Shown in pieces: positions 27,186 to 35,598 of a stretch of 64,000 nucleotides of DNA (position 1 is the first letter of the stretch; each line of letters starts with the position of its first letter). The translations under genes were made by a program, and so were the position numbers. Source of the DNA: Candidatus Woesearchaeota archaeon. GTDB taxonomy: Archaea; Nanobdellota; Nanobdellia; Woesearchaeales; UBA10216. The notes below the pieces were generated by a model that made no database searches, had not been told where the DNA came from, and was given only the letters and a program-made list of their open reading frames with translations. The DNA lies in assembly GCA_016185705.1 (NCBI GenBank), contig JACPMZ010000010.1:64913-128912 (forward strand). Direction: 5' to 3'.

Positions 27186-27466
27186 CGTTTTCTCGGAGCA
27201 AAGGATTTTGTGCAGAATATGTGCACAATTTTTCCGAAGACGTAGAAAATAACTCCGATGCCCGCCAGCGCATAGAAAACAGTGAAGACTTTCGATACGT
27301 CTGTTGTAGGAACTATATCGCCGTAGCCAAGCGTTGTCAGCGTTGCGCCGGCAAAATAGAATGCGTCTACAGCCGAAAGCCCTTCAGTTGCTGAGTAGAA
27401 TGCAGTCCCTGTTACCAGCAATGCAGCTGTTGCTGCCAGGCCACGCAGTATCGTCTTTGTTGGCAT
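27182..27466 (-). CDS. Two-span potassium channel
   Basis: 94 residues: helix 1 (LRGLAATAALLVTGTAFYSA), pore helix and selectivity filter TLTTLGYGDIVP, and helix 2 (FTVFYALAGIGVIFYVFGKIV). The filter TLGYGD is diagnostic for K+ channels. There is no cytosolic gating domain, so it is a minimal pore forming tetramers. TATA-like CTATATAAACTG 26 bases before the ATG. It converges on pelA with a 4-base overlap. Confidence 0.92.
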   Translation of the reverse strand: MPTKTILRGLAATAALLVTGTAFYSATEGLSAVDAFYFAGATLTTLGYGDIVPTTDVSKVFTVFYALAGIGVIFYVFGKIVHIFCTKSFAPRKR

Positions 27467-27604
27467 GGGTTTTTCTTCTTTAAGCAGTTTATATAGTTTT
27501 GGGATTTTGTCGGAACTAAGGGACTTTCGCTATTCAGAAGTCCCGTAGAATATGCGGAGCCAAAAAAAGCAACGCTTAAATATTCCGGGATATCGTTGTA
27601 TTGT

Positions 27605-27868
27605 ATGGACTTGCTTGAGTACGTTGCGTTGCAGATGAAGCGCGGTAAGAGCCCGGCGCAGATTAGGCAGCTTCTTATTCAGAACGGCTATCCGGTTTAT
27701 GAAGTGGAGAATGCTTTGGCTGTTGCAGAGACAGATGAAAAAGCCGGGAAATCAGGGCATAAATTTTCTTTTAAGTTAAATGCTCCCGGCTACCTGCTCA
27801 TATTGGGCGTTTCGGTTGTTCTTATGATTACAGGGATTGCTACCCTGGTTATGTATTTTATTGATTAG
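27605..27868 (+). CDS. Small protein: UBA-like helical N-terminus plus one membrane span
   Basis: The track uses a TTG at 27596; I prefer the ATG at 27605 (MDLLEYVALQMKRGKSPAQI), 25 bases after a TATA-like CTTAAATATTCC. 87 residues. The helical motif (SPAQIRQLLIQNGYPVYEVENAL) recalls a small domain seen ahead of membrane segments in many archaeal proteins. The C-terminus is one span (YLLILGVSVVLMITGIATLVMYF). Function unknown. Confidence 0.75.
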   Translation: MDLLEYVALQMKRGKSPAQIRQLLIQNGYPVYEVENALAVAETDEKAGKSGHKFSFKLNAPGYLLILGVSVVLMITGIATLVMYFID

Positions 27869-28683
27869 CTCTTCAGAATGTCTGACGCTGGCCGCATTGA
27901 CTTCCAGTGGTTGTCAAACATGTTCTCCAGTGCAGAGGCGAAGAACGGCGTGTTTACCCATATGCCTACGTCATAGGTTGGATGCACGTCTTTGTCGTTC
28001 AGCACCATGAACATAAGCTCTTTTCCGTCCACTATGCAGTATCTTGCCTTCATGTCAGAATGTCTGATATCTGCAATGCTTGCCACATCAGCCAGGGCGT
28101 CTTTGGCTTCCCTGGTTATTGGAGCTGCGATTCGTATTTTAACGCCGCGCTTCTTCGCTTTTTCCATTGCCGGCTTCAGTCCTTCTATTTTCCTCAGCAG
28201 CCCTTGTGATGTTGTTGCTATTGTTACTGATTTTTGCGCGCCTTTAATCATTAAGTCCAGATGGTTGTACAGATTGTGCCTCCCTTTAAGGCTGCCTGAC
28301 AAGTCTGTTGGCTCTACAAGCTCCAGCCCCTGTGAATGAAGGTTTTTCAGCTCGCCAATTATTTCTGTGTTTCTGATGTCTTCCAGCCGTTTTATTTTGC
28401 GCTCTGCCTCTCCTCTCATGTGCTTCTTAACGCGCTCAACAACTTCTGCTGGCTGCACAGCCACATATTTTATGGGCTTTCCAAGCTTCATCAGCAGAAA
28501 TCCTTTCTTTTCCAGGCTTTCCAGCACATCGTAGCTTCTTGAACGGGGAACGTTTGCAATGTCGCTCAGCTCTCCTGCTGTTGCTACGCCGCGGGAAAGC
28601 AACGCAGTCCATATCTTGACTTCATACAAATTCAAAGAAAAATATGTCCTTAATTTGCTCAGAAACTCTTCTTTTACTATCAT
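27865..28683 (-). CDS. TrmB-family transcriptional regulator
   Basis: Start at the ATG at 28683 (MIVKEEFLSKLRTYFSLNLYE), preceded by GGGGTGGG as ribosome site; the track begins 33 bases earlier. About 272 residues. The N-terminal winged helix (YEVKIWTALLSRGVATAGELSDIANVPRSRSYDVLESLEKKGFL) is the TrmB DNA-binding domain. The C-terminal part (SVTIATTSQGLLRKIEG, ARYCIVDGKELMFMVL) is the PLD-like effector domain typical of the family. TrmB proteins usually control sugar or central metabolism genes; the target here is unknown. Confidence 0.9.
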   Translation of the reverse strand: MIVKEEFLSKLRTYFSLNLYEVKIWTALLSRGVATAGELSDIANVPRSRSYDVLESLEKKGFLLMKLGKPIKYVAVQPAEVVERVKKHMRGEAERKIKRLEDIRNTEIIGELKNLHSQGLELVEPTDLSGSLKGRHNLYNHLDLMIKGAQKSVTIATTSQGLLRKIEGLKPAMEKAKKRGVKIRIAAPITREAKDALADVASIADIRHSDMKARYCIVDGKELMFMVLNDKDVHPTYDVGIWVNTPFFASALENMFDNHWKSMRPASDILKS

Positions 28684-28830
28684 TTTGCATCCCACCCCTT
28701 TTTTACTAAACTGCAATTAAATTAACTACCAAACGATACTAATATTTAAAGTTTATCATTGCACAGTTGTTATGTTGTGTTGCACTTTAGGGGCGTTACA
28801 TTAATAAAGAAACAAAGGTATAGGCATAAC

Positions 28831-28840
28831 TTTATTAATA
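28831..28840 (+). promoter_or_regulatory. TATA box of the pheA leader
   Basis: TTTATTAATA, centred about 26 bases before the leader ATG at 28861. This places transcription start at or near that ATG, so the leader peptide would be read from a leaderless 5' end. Confidence 0.6.
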
Positions 28841-28860
28841 ACGTCAGACTGCCATGTATC

Positions 28861-28905
28861 ATGGCTAAACATGCAGACTTTTTCGGATTCGCATTCTTTA
28901 ATTAG
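28861..28905 (+). CDS. pheL: Phe-rich leader peptide of pheA
   Basis: 14 codons: MAKHADFFGFAFFN, then TAG. Five of the last eight residues are Phe. It resembles the E. coli pheA leader [15 protein letters not shown] in length, Phe density and the early Lys-His. It is followed by two competing hairpins and a U tract and then by pheA. Ribosome stalling on these codons when charged tRNA-Phe is scarce would be the sensor. The name follows the bacterial analogue; common ancestry is not implied. Confidence 0.75.
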   Translation: MAKHADFFGFAFFN

Positions 28906-28989
28906 TTTCATCTCCAAACTAAGCCCTTGACGTTCCCGGTCTGAAAAACCGTTGTTTTGGGATAAAGTTGGAGTTCTACAATGTTTTTT
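28902..28989 (+). promoter_or_regulatory. Putative transcription attenuator of pheA
   Basis: Two mutually exclusive hairpins. The first, TTAGTTT (28902-28908, containing the leader stop) with AAACTAA (28916-28922), has a 7-base loop. The second, CTCCAAACT (28912-28920) with AGTTGGAG (28966-28973), has one bulged A and an inner CCC/GGG, and is followed by T6 at 28984-28989. A ribosome stalled on Phe codons would leave the first hairpin free to form, blocking the second (read-through). A ribosome reaching the stop would cover TTAGTTT and let the second form (termination). Pairings were found by eye. Confidence 0.65.
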
Positions 28990-29026
28990 CACTAAGTCGG
29001 CAGGACTATAAGCTGCGGAGGACAAT

Positions 29027-29911
29027 ATGACAAGTTTAAGAATAGCTGATTTGGGGCCAAATACCTACAGCAGGTCTGCTGCCAAGGTGTTGACTCCGGA
29101 TGTTGAGCGTGTATGGGTGGTGGAGCAGGGCAGTGCAGGCATAGAGCAGGTGGTTGAGTATCTGCTTATGGGCGATGCTGATGTAGCAGTAGTCCCTGTA
29201 AGAACCCACCACTACGATATTCCTGAAACGCTGGGCTCAGTGCATGAAGCCATAACTAGGATGGAGGATAACGGCAGGCAGCTGCATATAGTAGGAGAGT
29301 ACAGAATGCCGGTTGATTACTATCTTGGTGTCAAACCGGGCACTGCTGTGGGGGAAGTTGAGGTTCTTGCCAGCAAGGATGAGCCGTTAAGAGCAGCCAG
29401 AAAGGAATTAAAGGCGATGCTTGGCAATGTAGAGTATGTGCGAACTCCTACAACTTCTGATGCTGCCATGATGGTGGCAGACAGCAAGGAGTACAGCATG
29501 GCAGCGCTGTGCAACGAGGAGGCCATCCAAGCATACGGCTTAGAAAAGCTTTTAGAGCAGCCAATCAGAAAGACTACAAGCTTTATCGCTTTAAGCCGTG
29601 CTCAGTCAGCAGGCAGGCAGGACGAGACTGCGCTCTTGGTTAGGTGTTACGAGGACAGCCCGGGGCAGCTTTATGGCATTTTGGGTGCTGTAATGCCGCA
29701 CAATATGAGTGCGTTGCTTCAAATGAGCAATATGGCTGACAGACATGGCACAGCAAGTAACGTGTATGTAATCAGGATAGAGGCAGACCTTGAAAGCGCC
29801 ATGTCGGCAGTCGGAAGAATCCGGGAAGAATTGGCGGCCAAAGAAAATGCTCGTGGCGTGGTGAATGGCTCAAGAGTGGATGTGCTCGGCAGCTATCCTG
29901 TCTATAAGTAA
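29027..29911 (+). CDS. pheA: Prephenate dehydratase with ACT domain
   Basis: 294 residues. The N-terminal substrate-binding-like PDT domain shows LGPNTYSRSAAKVL (compare LGPxGTFSxxAA), VAVVPVRT and TTSDAAMMVADSKEYSMAALCNEEAI, then TTSFIALSR with the Thr-Ser-Phe of the active site. A C-terminal ACT domain follows (DSPGQLYGILGAVMPHNMSALLQM). The enzyme converts prephenate to phenylpyruvate for Phe synthesis. The Phe-binding ESRP motif of feedback-inhibited enzymes is not evident, so control may rely on the attenuator. A strong GGAGG lies before the ATG. pheS and pheT follow. Confidence 0.88.
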   Translation: MTSLRIADLGPNTYSRSAAKVLTPDVERVWVVEQGSAGIEQVVEYLLMGDADVAVVPVRTHHYDIPETLGSVHEAITRMEDNGRQLHIVGEYRMPVDYYLGVKPGTAVGEVEVLASKDEPLRAARKELKAMLGNVEYVRTPTTSDAAMMVADSKEYSMAALCNEEAIQAYGLEKLLEQPIRKTTSFIALSRAQSAGRQDETALLVRCYEDSPGQLYGILGAVMPHNMSALLQMSNMADRHGTASNVYVIRIEADLESAMSAVGRIREELAAKENARGVVNGSRVDVLGSYPVYK

Positions 29912-29944
29912 GGGATGTAAATGGCTGATGTACAATCTGCCCTG

Positions 29945-29982
29945 ATTTTTTCTCCTCCATCAGAGGTTGTAGGAGAAAAAGT
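29945..29982 (+). terminator. Hairpin after pheA
   Basis: TTTTTTCTCCT pairs with AGGAGAAAAA around CCATCAGAGGTTGT, about 35 bases after the pheA stop and before the pheS promoter. Likely 3' end of pheA mRNA. Confidence 0.55.
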
Positions 29983-30057
29983 CATCTCGCGGCGCGCTCA
30001 AACTGAAATCGTAGCCGCTCAAAAACCTTTAAATATACCGCTGGGGCTGTAGTAAGC

Positions 30058-31554
30058 ATGGTAAGCATGGAGGATGTTATCGCCGGTTTGCACCGTCTTG
30101 AGCGCGCAGTGCTGCCTGCGCTGCTGAAGCATTCCTCTGTTTATGATATTGGCTCTGCTGCAGGGCTTAAGGAAGTTGAAGTTTTGCGCGGCATTCGCTG
30201 GCTTCGCGACAAGAAGCTTGCTGATGTGAAGGAAGCTGAGGTTGATTTTGTTGAGCTTGATGAGCTTGGCAGGGCTTATGCCAGGGAGGGTTTGCCTGAG
30301 GTAAGGTTTCTTGAAGCGCTGAAAGCAGGCAAGCTCGGCTTGGATAGTTTGATGCAGAAAGCAAAGCTTTCCCGTGATGAAGTAAATGCCAGCATCGGGC
30401 TCCTGAAAAGGAATGGGTGGATTAGCATTAACAAGGGTCTTGTTTTTGAAATAACCGTGCAGGGAAGGGATAAGCTTTCTAAGGGCTTTGACGAATACCA
30501 CTTGCTCAGGGGCAGATTTCCTTTAAAGGTTGAAGATGTTGCTGCTGCTTCGCTTGATAATCTGGTGTCTCGCAGGATTCTCAGGATAAGCAAAAAAAAG
30601 CTGGTTACAGCTGCCCTCACGGCTTTAGGCAGGAAAATTGCTTCCAGCTCTGCTCTTAAGGAGGATGCTGTTGACCGGCTTACTCCTGAGATGATTAAGT
30701 CTGGCAGCTGGAGTAAGCTGCGCTCGTACAACCTTGAAGCTCCTGTTCCGAAAGTTTTTCTTGGAAAAAAGCAGCCTTACCGCAGGTTTTTGGAGGAAGT
30801 AAGAAGCAGGCTGGTTGCCCTTGGCTTCAGGGAAATGTCCGGGCCTGTTGTTGAGAGCGAGTTCTGGAACATGGATGCGCTGTTCATGCCGCAGTTTCAT
30901 TCTGCGCGCGACATTCATGATGTTTATTATGTTAAGGAGCCGAAGTTCGCTGATAATCTGCCAAAAAAAATTGTTGAGAATGTCAGGCGTGCTCACGAAA
31001 GAGGCATTCCTGGCAGCAGGGGCTGGCGCTATAAGTTTGACTACAAAAAAACTGCCCGCCTGGTATTGAGAAGCCAGGACACCTCAATCTCTCCCCGAAC
31101 CTTAAGCTCGGAAGATTTGCAGATTCCCGGAAAGTATTTTCAGATAGCAAGATGCTTCCGCTATGACGTTATTGATGCCACTCATAACGCTGACTTTGAC
31201 CAGATTGGCGGATTTGTTGTTGGCGAGCAGCTTAATTTGCGCCATTTGTTTGGGTTGCTTCGTCTTTTTGCCAGAGAGTTTTGCGGAACTGACGAGGTTA
31301 AGGTTGTCCCTTCATACTTTCCGTTTACTGAGCCTTCCGCTGCTTTGTACGCGAAGCACCCTGCCCTGGGCTGGATTGAGCTTGCAGGCGCAGGGATTTT
31401 CAGGCCTGAGATGACTGTTCCGCTCGGGGTGGATAAGCCGGTGATTGCGTGGGGCATTGGCTTGGGAAGGGTTGCGATGTTCAAGCTTGGCTTGAAGGAC
31501 ATCCGCCAGTTGTACAGCCATGATTTGGAATATTTGAGGGCTGCTAAGGTATAA
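30058..31554 (+). CDS. pheS: Phenylalanyl-tRNA synthetase alpha subunit
   Basis: 498 residues, archaeal/eukaryotic-type length. The N-terminal winged-helix repeats (about 1-190) bind tRNA. The class II catalytic core shows motif 1-like MSGPVVESEFWNMDALFMPQFHSARD, motif 2 (FQIARCFRYDVIDATHNADFDQIGG) and motif 3 (GIGLGRVAMFKLGL). It charges tRNA-Phe as an alpha2-beta2 tetramer with PheT. TATA CTTTAAATATACC is 25 bases before the ATG, so transcription is probably leaderless and separate from pheA. pheT begins one base after its stop. Confidence 0.97.
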   Translation: MVSMEDVIAGLHRLERAVLPALLKHSSVYDIGSAAGLKEVEVLRGIRWLRDKKLADVKEAEVDFVELDELGRAYAREGLPEVRFLEALKAGKLGLDSLMQKAKLSRDEVNASIGLLKRNGWISINKGLVFEITVQGRDKLSKGFDEYHLLRGRFPLKVEDVAAASLDNLVSRRILRISKKKLVTAALTALGRKIASSSALKEDAVDRLTPEMIKSGSWSKLRSYNLEAPVPKVFLGKKQPYRRFLEEVRSRLVALGFREMSGPVVESEFWNMDALFMPQFHSARDIHDVYYVKEPKFADNLPKKIVENVRRAHERGIPGSRGWRYKFDYKKTARLVLRSQDTSISPRTLSSEDLQIPGKYFQIARCFRYDVIDATHNADFDQIGGFVVGEQLNLRHLFGLLRLFAREFCGTDEVKVVPSYFPFTEPSAALYAKHPALGWIELAGAGIFRPEMTVPLGVDKPVIAWGIGLGRVAMFKLGLKDIRQLYSHDLEYLRAAKV

Positions 31555-31555
31555 A

Positions 31556-33202
31556 ATGCCAAATATCAGCTTTTCGTTCAGGGATTTCCAGCAGTTGCTT
31601 GGAAAGAAGCTTTCTATTGGTGAGTTCAAGGACTTGGTTGCTTTGTACGCCAAGGGCGAGGTTGAGGGCTTTGAGAATGATGAGGTAAAGGTTGCGTTGG
31701 ATGATACAAACATGCCTTATCTTTGGTGCGCTGAAGGCATGGCAAGGTTTTTCAGGGGTGTTCTGGGCAAAGAAAAGGGTTTGGCTGAAATTAAGGTGGG
31801 CAGGGGAAATTATGAGATTGTTGTTGACAAAAGCGTGAAAGCTATTAGGCCGCATATTGCCGCGTTTGTTGCAGAAGGTAGGGAGATTGATGAGTATTTG
31901 TTGAAGCAGCTGATTCAGCTGCAGGACAAGATGGATGAGGGCTATGGGAGAAAAAGGAAGCATTTGTCCATCGGAGTTTATTCGCACAGGAACATTGCTT
32001 TTCCTGTGCGTTACACGGCAGTTGATCCAAAAGGCATTTCTTTTGTTCCTCTGGAGATGGCGCAGAAGCTTACGCCTGCGCAAATCCTGAAGATGCATCC
32101 AAAAGGAAGGCAGTATGGCTGGATTCTCGGTAGTTTCAGCAGGTATCCGCTGCTGATTGACAGCAGAAGGGAAGTGCTCAGCCTGGTTCCCATAACCAAC
32201 TCAGATTTTACAGGCAAGCTCAGGGTTGGCGATAAGGAGTTGCTTTTCGAAGCAACTGGAATTGACAGTGAAGCTGTTAATCTGGCTGCGAACATTTTTG
32301 CCCAGAATCTTTTTGAGCGCGGATTTAAAATTACGGCTGTTAAAATAAAGGACAGCAAATCCTTCACTACGCCGGTTGATTTCAATGAAAAAATGCGCAT
32401 CTCTCGTGAGGATGTTGAGTCCAGAATCGGGATAAAGCTTAGCGCTTCGCGGCTAAGGCAGTTGCTTGAAAAGGCCCGCTATGGTGTCAGCGGAAACATT
32501 GTCACTGTCCCGAATTACAGGGCAGATATCCTGCATAAGTTTGACATAGTTGAGGACGTCGCCATTATGTACGGTTTTGACAGGATTGAGGGCATTCCGC
32601 TTACAAGCTACACTGCGGGCAGCCCTGCCGGGATGAGCGTGTTTGTTGACAAAATCAGGGAAATTGTTTGCGGCTTAGGGTTTCAGGAAATCCTTAGCCC
32701 TGTTTTGAGCAGCAGAAAAGTTTTGGAAGGGAATATGGGGATTAGCGGCTCTGGCGTTGTTGAGATAGATAACTTTATGTCTGAAACCTTTTCTGCTGTG
32801 AGAAACTGGCTTTCTCCCATCCTGATGGAAGTGCTTTCAAAGAACAAGCACAATGATTTTCCCCAGAAAATTTTTGAGCAGGGCACAGTTAACATTAGGA
32901 AAGGCAATGTTATTGAGGATAAGGAGCATATTGCGCTTGCCTCATCCCATACCAATTCTGGTTTTACTGAGGCAAAGCAGTATCTGGATGCCTTGTTTTC
33001 TTCGCTTAATCTGCGGTACAGCATACAGCCGCACGACTCTGCTGTTTTCATTAAGGGCAGGGGCGGCAGGGTTAAAGCTGGCGGCGTGGACATTGGCATC
33101 ATTGGAGAAGTTTCGCCAGAAGTGCTGCTGAACTGGGGGCTTGAACTGCCGGCTGTTTTGCTGGAGCTGGATTTGACTGCTTTGAATAATATTATTTCCT
33201 GA
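31556..33202 (+). CDS. pheT: Phenylalanyl-tRNA synthetase beta subunit
   Basis: 548 residues, archaeal-type length without the bacterial N-terminal EMAP domain or C-terminal anticodon extension. It contains the B3/B4 editing region (GKRRKHLSIGVYSHR-like segment, GRQYGWILGSFSRYPLLIDS), the B5 domain (MRISREDVESRIGIKLSASRLRQLLEKARYG) and the catalytic-like fold (KIREIVCGLGFQEILSPVLSS). It edits misacylated tyrosine and supports the alpha subunit. Its 3' end overlaps the convergent neighbour by 11 bases. Confidence 0.97.
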   Translation: MPNISFSFRDFQQLLGKKLSIGEFKDLVALYAKGEVEGFENDEVKVALDDTNMPYLWCAEGMARFFRGVLGKEKGLAEIKVGRGNYEIVVDKSVKAIRPHIAAFVAEGREIDEYLLKQLIQLQDKMDEGYGRKRKHLSIGVYSHRNIAFPVRYTAVDPKGISFVPLEMAQKLTPAQILKMHPKGRQYGWILGSFSRYPLLIDSRREVLSLVPITNSDFTGKLRVGDKELLFEATGIDSEAVNLAANIFAQNLFERGFKITAVKIKDSKSFTTPVDFNEKMRISREDVESRIGIKLSASRLRQLLEKARYGVSGNIVTVPNYRADILHKFDIVEDVAIMYGFDRIEGIPLTSYTAGSPAGMSVFVDKIREIVCGLGFQEILSPVLSSRKVLEGNMGISGSGVVEIDNFMSETFSAVRNWLSPILMEVLSKNKHNDFPQKIFEQGTVNIRKGNVIEDKEHIALASSHTNSGFTEAKQYLDALFSSLNLRYSIQPHDSAVFIKGRGGRVKAGGVDIGIIGEVSPEVLLNWGLELPAVLLELDLTALNNIIS

Positions 33203-34031
33203 CCTTATTCTTGTGGAAGTAAGAGTTGAACACGAACAGCGATATTATCAGGCCGCCGATGAAGGATGCAATCATTGCGAGCAGGTTGGACATCACATAA
33301 ACTATGGTCAGCGCTATGTTCGTTTCAAAGCCGAAGGATTCTGCCATGTCTATTAAAGTTGCGGGCAGCCCTATTATGCTGTAAATAATCATCGTCACTA
33401 CCCATATTGCCGCTACCATTGCTGCTGTTACCAGTGTATGTGTCAGGTTCTCTTTTCCGTAGCGGAAAGACTCAATTATTACCCTGAAGCCGTATATTTT
33501 TTTGCTTATCAGTATCGGCAGGTTAAACACTGTAAGAACTGAGAAAGCTATCAGGAACATTATGTATATCAGCGCAAAAAGCACTGTTACTGCTATGCCT
33601 GCTGGGACTGACAGGAGGTATATTGGCACTGCTAATATTCCCAGAACGAGCACTGGCAGCAGCAGTATGATGAATTTGGCTATTGTGAATGTCAGCAGCG
33701 GCATGAAGTATGTTTTGCCGTGGTCAAGCAGCTTGCTGAATGATGAGTTGCCTTTGTTTACTATGTCTGCCATCACCCCGTTCTGCGCTGCCCCGTAGTA
33801 AGTGCTTATTATAATGAGCAGCGCCACGTCCAATAGTATGAAAAATCCTGCATAAAGGATTAGCCCTGCAGACATGTCCGGCTCAAACAGCTGGTATCCC
33901 AGCGCGAACTGCGCCACTGCAAACAGCGCCAGCAGCGCAAAAAGCCCAAGTGCTATAAGGGTCGGGACTACTATTATCAGGTTATGCCTGAAGTCCTTCA
34001 GGCTCTTGACGATAAGCTGCAGCGGATCCAT
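33192..34031 (-). CDS. Multi-span membrane protein of DUF4013/DUF7847-like type
   Basis: 279 residues with about six hydrophobic spans and short loops. The central SKLLDHGKTYFMPLLTFTIAK and FRVIIESFRYGKENLTHTLVTAA segments recall archaeal membrane proteins of the DUF4013-like group, whose function is not known. Its start abuts the eL14 stop (shared bases at 34031), so it is the last member of the eL34-eL14 transcript, in the place where cmk/truB genes occur in other archaea. Confidence 0.75.
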   Translation of the reverse strand: MDPLQLIVKSLKDFRHNLIIVVPTLIALGLFALLALFAVAQFALGYQLFEPDMSAGLILYAGFFILLDVALLIIISTYYGAAQNGVMADIVNKGNSSFSKLLDHGKTYFMPLLTFTIAKFIILLLPVLVLGILAVPIYLLSVPAGIAVTVLFALIYIMFLIAFSVLTVFNLPILISKKIYGFRVIIESFRYGKENLTHTLVTAAMVAAIWVVTMIIYSIIGLPATLIDMAESFGFETNIALTIVYVMSNLLAMIASFIGGLIISLFVFNSYFHKNKVRK

Positions 34032-34300
34032 TATGCTTTATCTTTTGCTTTCCTTCTTACTGCTTTTGGCTCTTTAAGAATCTTTAGTTTTTTGAACGCA
34101 GCAATCACGTCTGCGTGCGACGCCCCTTTTTGCAGCTCAATGGTTTCATCAAGCGGCTGAAGATGGGCTATGTTGCACTTCTTTCTCCTTACGTTGCCGT
34201 CTATGGTTACGTACAGGTTATCCAATACATCCACTATGACGCATTTCTGTCCTGCTTCCCTTCCCGCTGTTTTCACAGCCAGTCTGCCTACGTTAAGCAT
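34031..34300 (-). CDS. rpl14e: Ribosomal protein eL14
   Basis: 89 residues beginning MLNVGRLAVKTAGREAGQKCVIVDVLDN, the KOW-fold start of archaeal L14e, including the basic RRKKCNIAHLQPL stretch. It overlaps eL34 by 8 bases. In other archaea cmk lies between these two; it is absent here. Confidence 0.93.
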   Translation of the reverse strand: MLNVGRLAVKTAGREAGQKCVIVDVLDNLYVTIDGNVRRKKCNIAHLQPLDETIELQKGASHADVIAAFKKLKILKEPKAVRRKAKDKA

Positions 34301-34529
34301 TTATTGCCTCCTTTATAGCTGCCCTGCTGCATCTGCTGCACAGCATTCCTGCATAAGGCCTTGAAGGGTTCTTTTTTGAAGCCGCTCCTGTGCCAATCCC
34401 GTGCAGCTGCCCTGAGCATCTGCTGCAAACAAGCTTTGCCTTTTTCCGCGGCCTGTAATGGATTGCAACTCTTCCGCCAGGCGTCTTTACTTTCACTCTG
34501 CGCTCTGAGTGAGAATGCTTCTGTATCAT
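34293..34529 (-). CDS. rpl34e: Ribosomal protein eL34
   Basis: Start at the ATG at 34529 (MIQKHSHSERRVKVKTPGGR), 27 bases after a TATA-like CTTTTTAAAC; the track uses an upstream ATG at 34541. 78 residues. Zinc-ribbon Cys pairs CSRC...CSRC and the conserved KTPGGR and RPYAGMLC segments identify eL34. Confidence 0.92.
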   Translation of the reverse strand: MIQKHSHSERRVKVKTPGGRVAIHYRPRKKAKLVCSRCSGQLHGIGTGAASKKNPSRPYAGMLCSRCSRAAIKEAINA

Positions 34530-34618
34530 GGCATTTGGCAACCTGCGGATGTTTAAAAAGATATCGGAAGGCAGTTAATTAATTTCGGGGATTTGCAGCA
34601 TCACGGCCATATTTATGG

Positions 34619-35395
34619 CTAATGCACCCTCAGCAGCTTTCTGAGGGGAAACGTCATCGCCAGCATGAACAGGAAGTAGGTTGCGAGCCATCCCGGCTGC
34701 CATCCGAACAGCTTCAGGCTGCCGAATGGGTGGACTGGCCGCAGGTCTATTGTTATTTTTTTTATGCCGCTGCCTTCTTTTATCGGGTTTTTGTCTCCGA
34801 TGTTGATTATTCCGAGGATTGAGCTTTTCTTTTCAAGCGTTGGGTCTGCGTATTCCCATTTGCCTGTTAGCAGCACTTCGCGCTTGTACCTTTCTTCTGC
34901 GTAGGTGTAGAATATTTCGTGCTTTCCCTCTGCGCCTTTCAGCGTCCATGCTGCTTTGTTGCCTGTTATCTGCTGTGTGCTGTTTGAAAGTATTTGAAGT
35001 GTTGGGGATTCTATTGCTGCGGCTCCGCCTGTTCCTTCATGGAATTGCATGGTGGTTGTGAATTCCTCATTTGGAGCTGCTTGCTCATAAGCGAGGTTGC
35101 TGTTCATCCAGCCGAATATCAGGAATATGGGGATGATTGTTATGAATGTTGATTTCATTGAGTGCATCATTTGCTGCATTGTTTTTTCCATGAGTTTTTT
35201 GTTCAGAATGCCTGCCTGAGCCGTGTCTTTGGTGTTTTTTATCTGCTGCCTTATGTCTTTCATCTCGCCCTGCAGCGCTTTCATGAATTTCTGGTTTGTG
35301 GTGTATTTGTAGACTACTGTTATTGCAAGGGAAATCGCGAAGGATATCAGGAATATCGCTGCTAATGGCGGCAGTGATTTTATTATGGTTATCAT
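34619..35395 (-). CDS. EMC3/DUF106-family membrane insertase (YidC superfamily)
   Basis: 258 residues: N-terminal span (LAAIFLISFAISLAITVVYKY), a charged cytosolic coiled coil (MKALQGEMKDIRQQIKNTKDTAQ), MEKTMQQMMHSMKSTF followed by a second span (ITIIPIFLIFGWM), an external beta region, and a third span (YFLFMLAMTFPLRKLL). The layout matches archaeal Ylp1/EMC3, which helps insert membrane proteins. It follows secY in the ribosomal operon as in many archaea, but adk, which normally lies between them, is missing. The external domain is longer than the simplest homologues. Confidence 0.9.
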   Translation of the reverse strand: MITIIKSLPPLAAIFLISFAISLAITVVYKYTTNQKFMKALQGEMKDIRQQIKNTKDTAQAGILNKKLMEKTMQQMMHSMKSTFITIIPIFLIFGWMNSNLAYEQAAPNEEFTTTMQFHEGTGGAAAIESPTLQILSNSTQQITGNKAAWTLKGAEGKHEIFYTYAEERYKREVLLTGKWEYADPTLEKKSSILGIINIGDKNPIKEGSGIKKITIDLRPVHPFGSLKLFGWQPGWLATYFLFMLAMTFPLRKLLRVH

Positions 35396-35503
35396 TTTTT
35401 GTTATGGCTCGTTTTTTCTCAGCTGCTCTCCAGTTTCTCCCTTAACCGGATGGGAAAGTGGAAAGCGTTGCAGTGTGATTTTGGTTGTTGCTTGCTGCTC
35501 TGC

Positions 35504-35553
35504 GCCTGTCTTTTGCCCTCCCCTTAAATTTTAGGGGAGGGAAAAAGACAGGC
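35504..35553. repeat. Near-perfect 50-bp palindrome between secY and the EMC3 gene
   Basis: GCCTGTCTTTT.GCCCTCCCCTTAAA and TTTAGGGGAGGG.AAAAAGACAGGC. The core is the CTCCC/GGGAG family. A second, weaker hairpin (TTTCTCCCTTAACCGGATGGGAAA) lies at about 35437-35460. They may end the ribosomal-SecY transcript. Confidence 0.65.
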
Positions 35554-35598
35554 GGTGATAGTGTGTTTTGGCAGCGGGAATGTGTTTATCGGCGTGTT

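Noticed and set aside
28801-29025. 74-residue ORF on the minus strand before pheA
   Set aside because: No family, and it is antisense to the leader/attenuator region; judged a shadow.
28861-29026. T-box riboswitch for pheA
   Set aside because: No T-box specifier or AGGGTGGNACCGCG sequence, and the Phe-rich ORF explains the region better.
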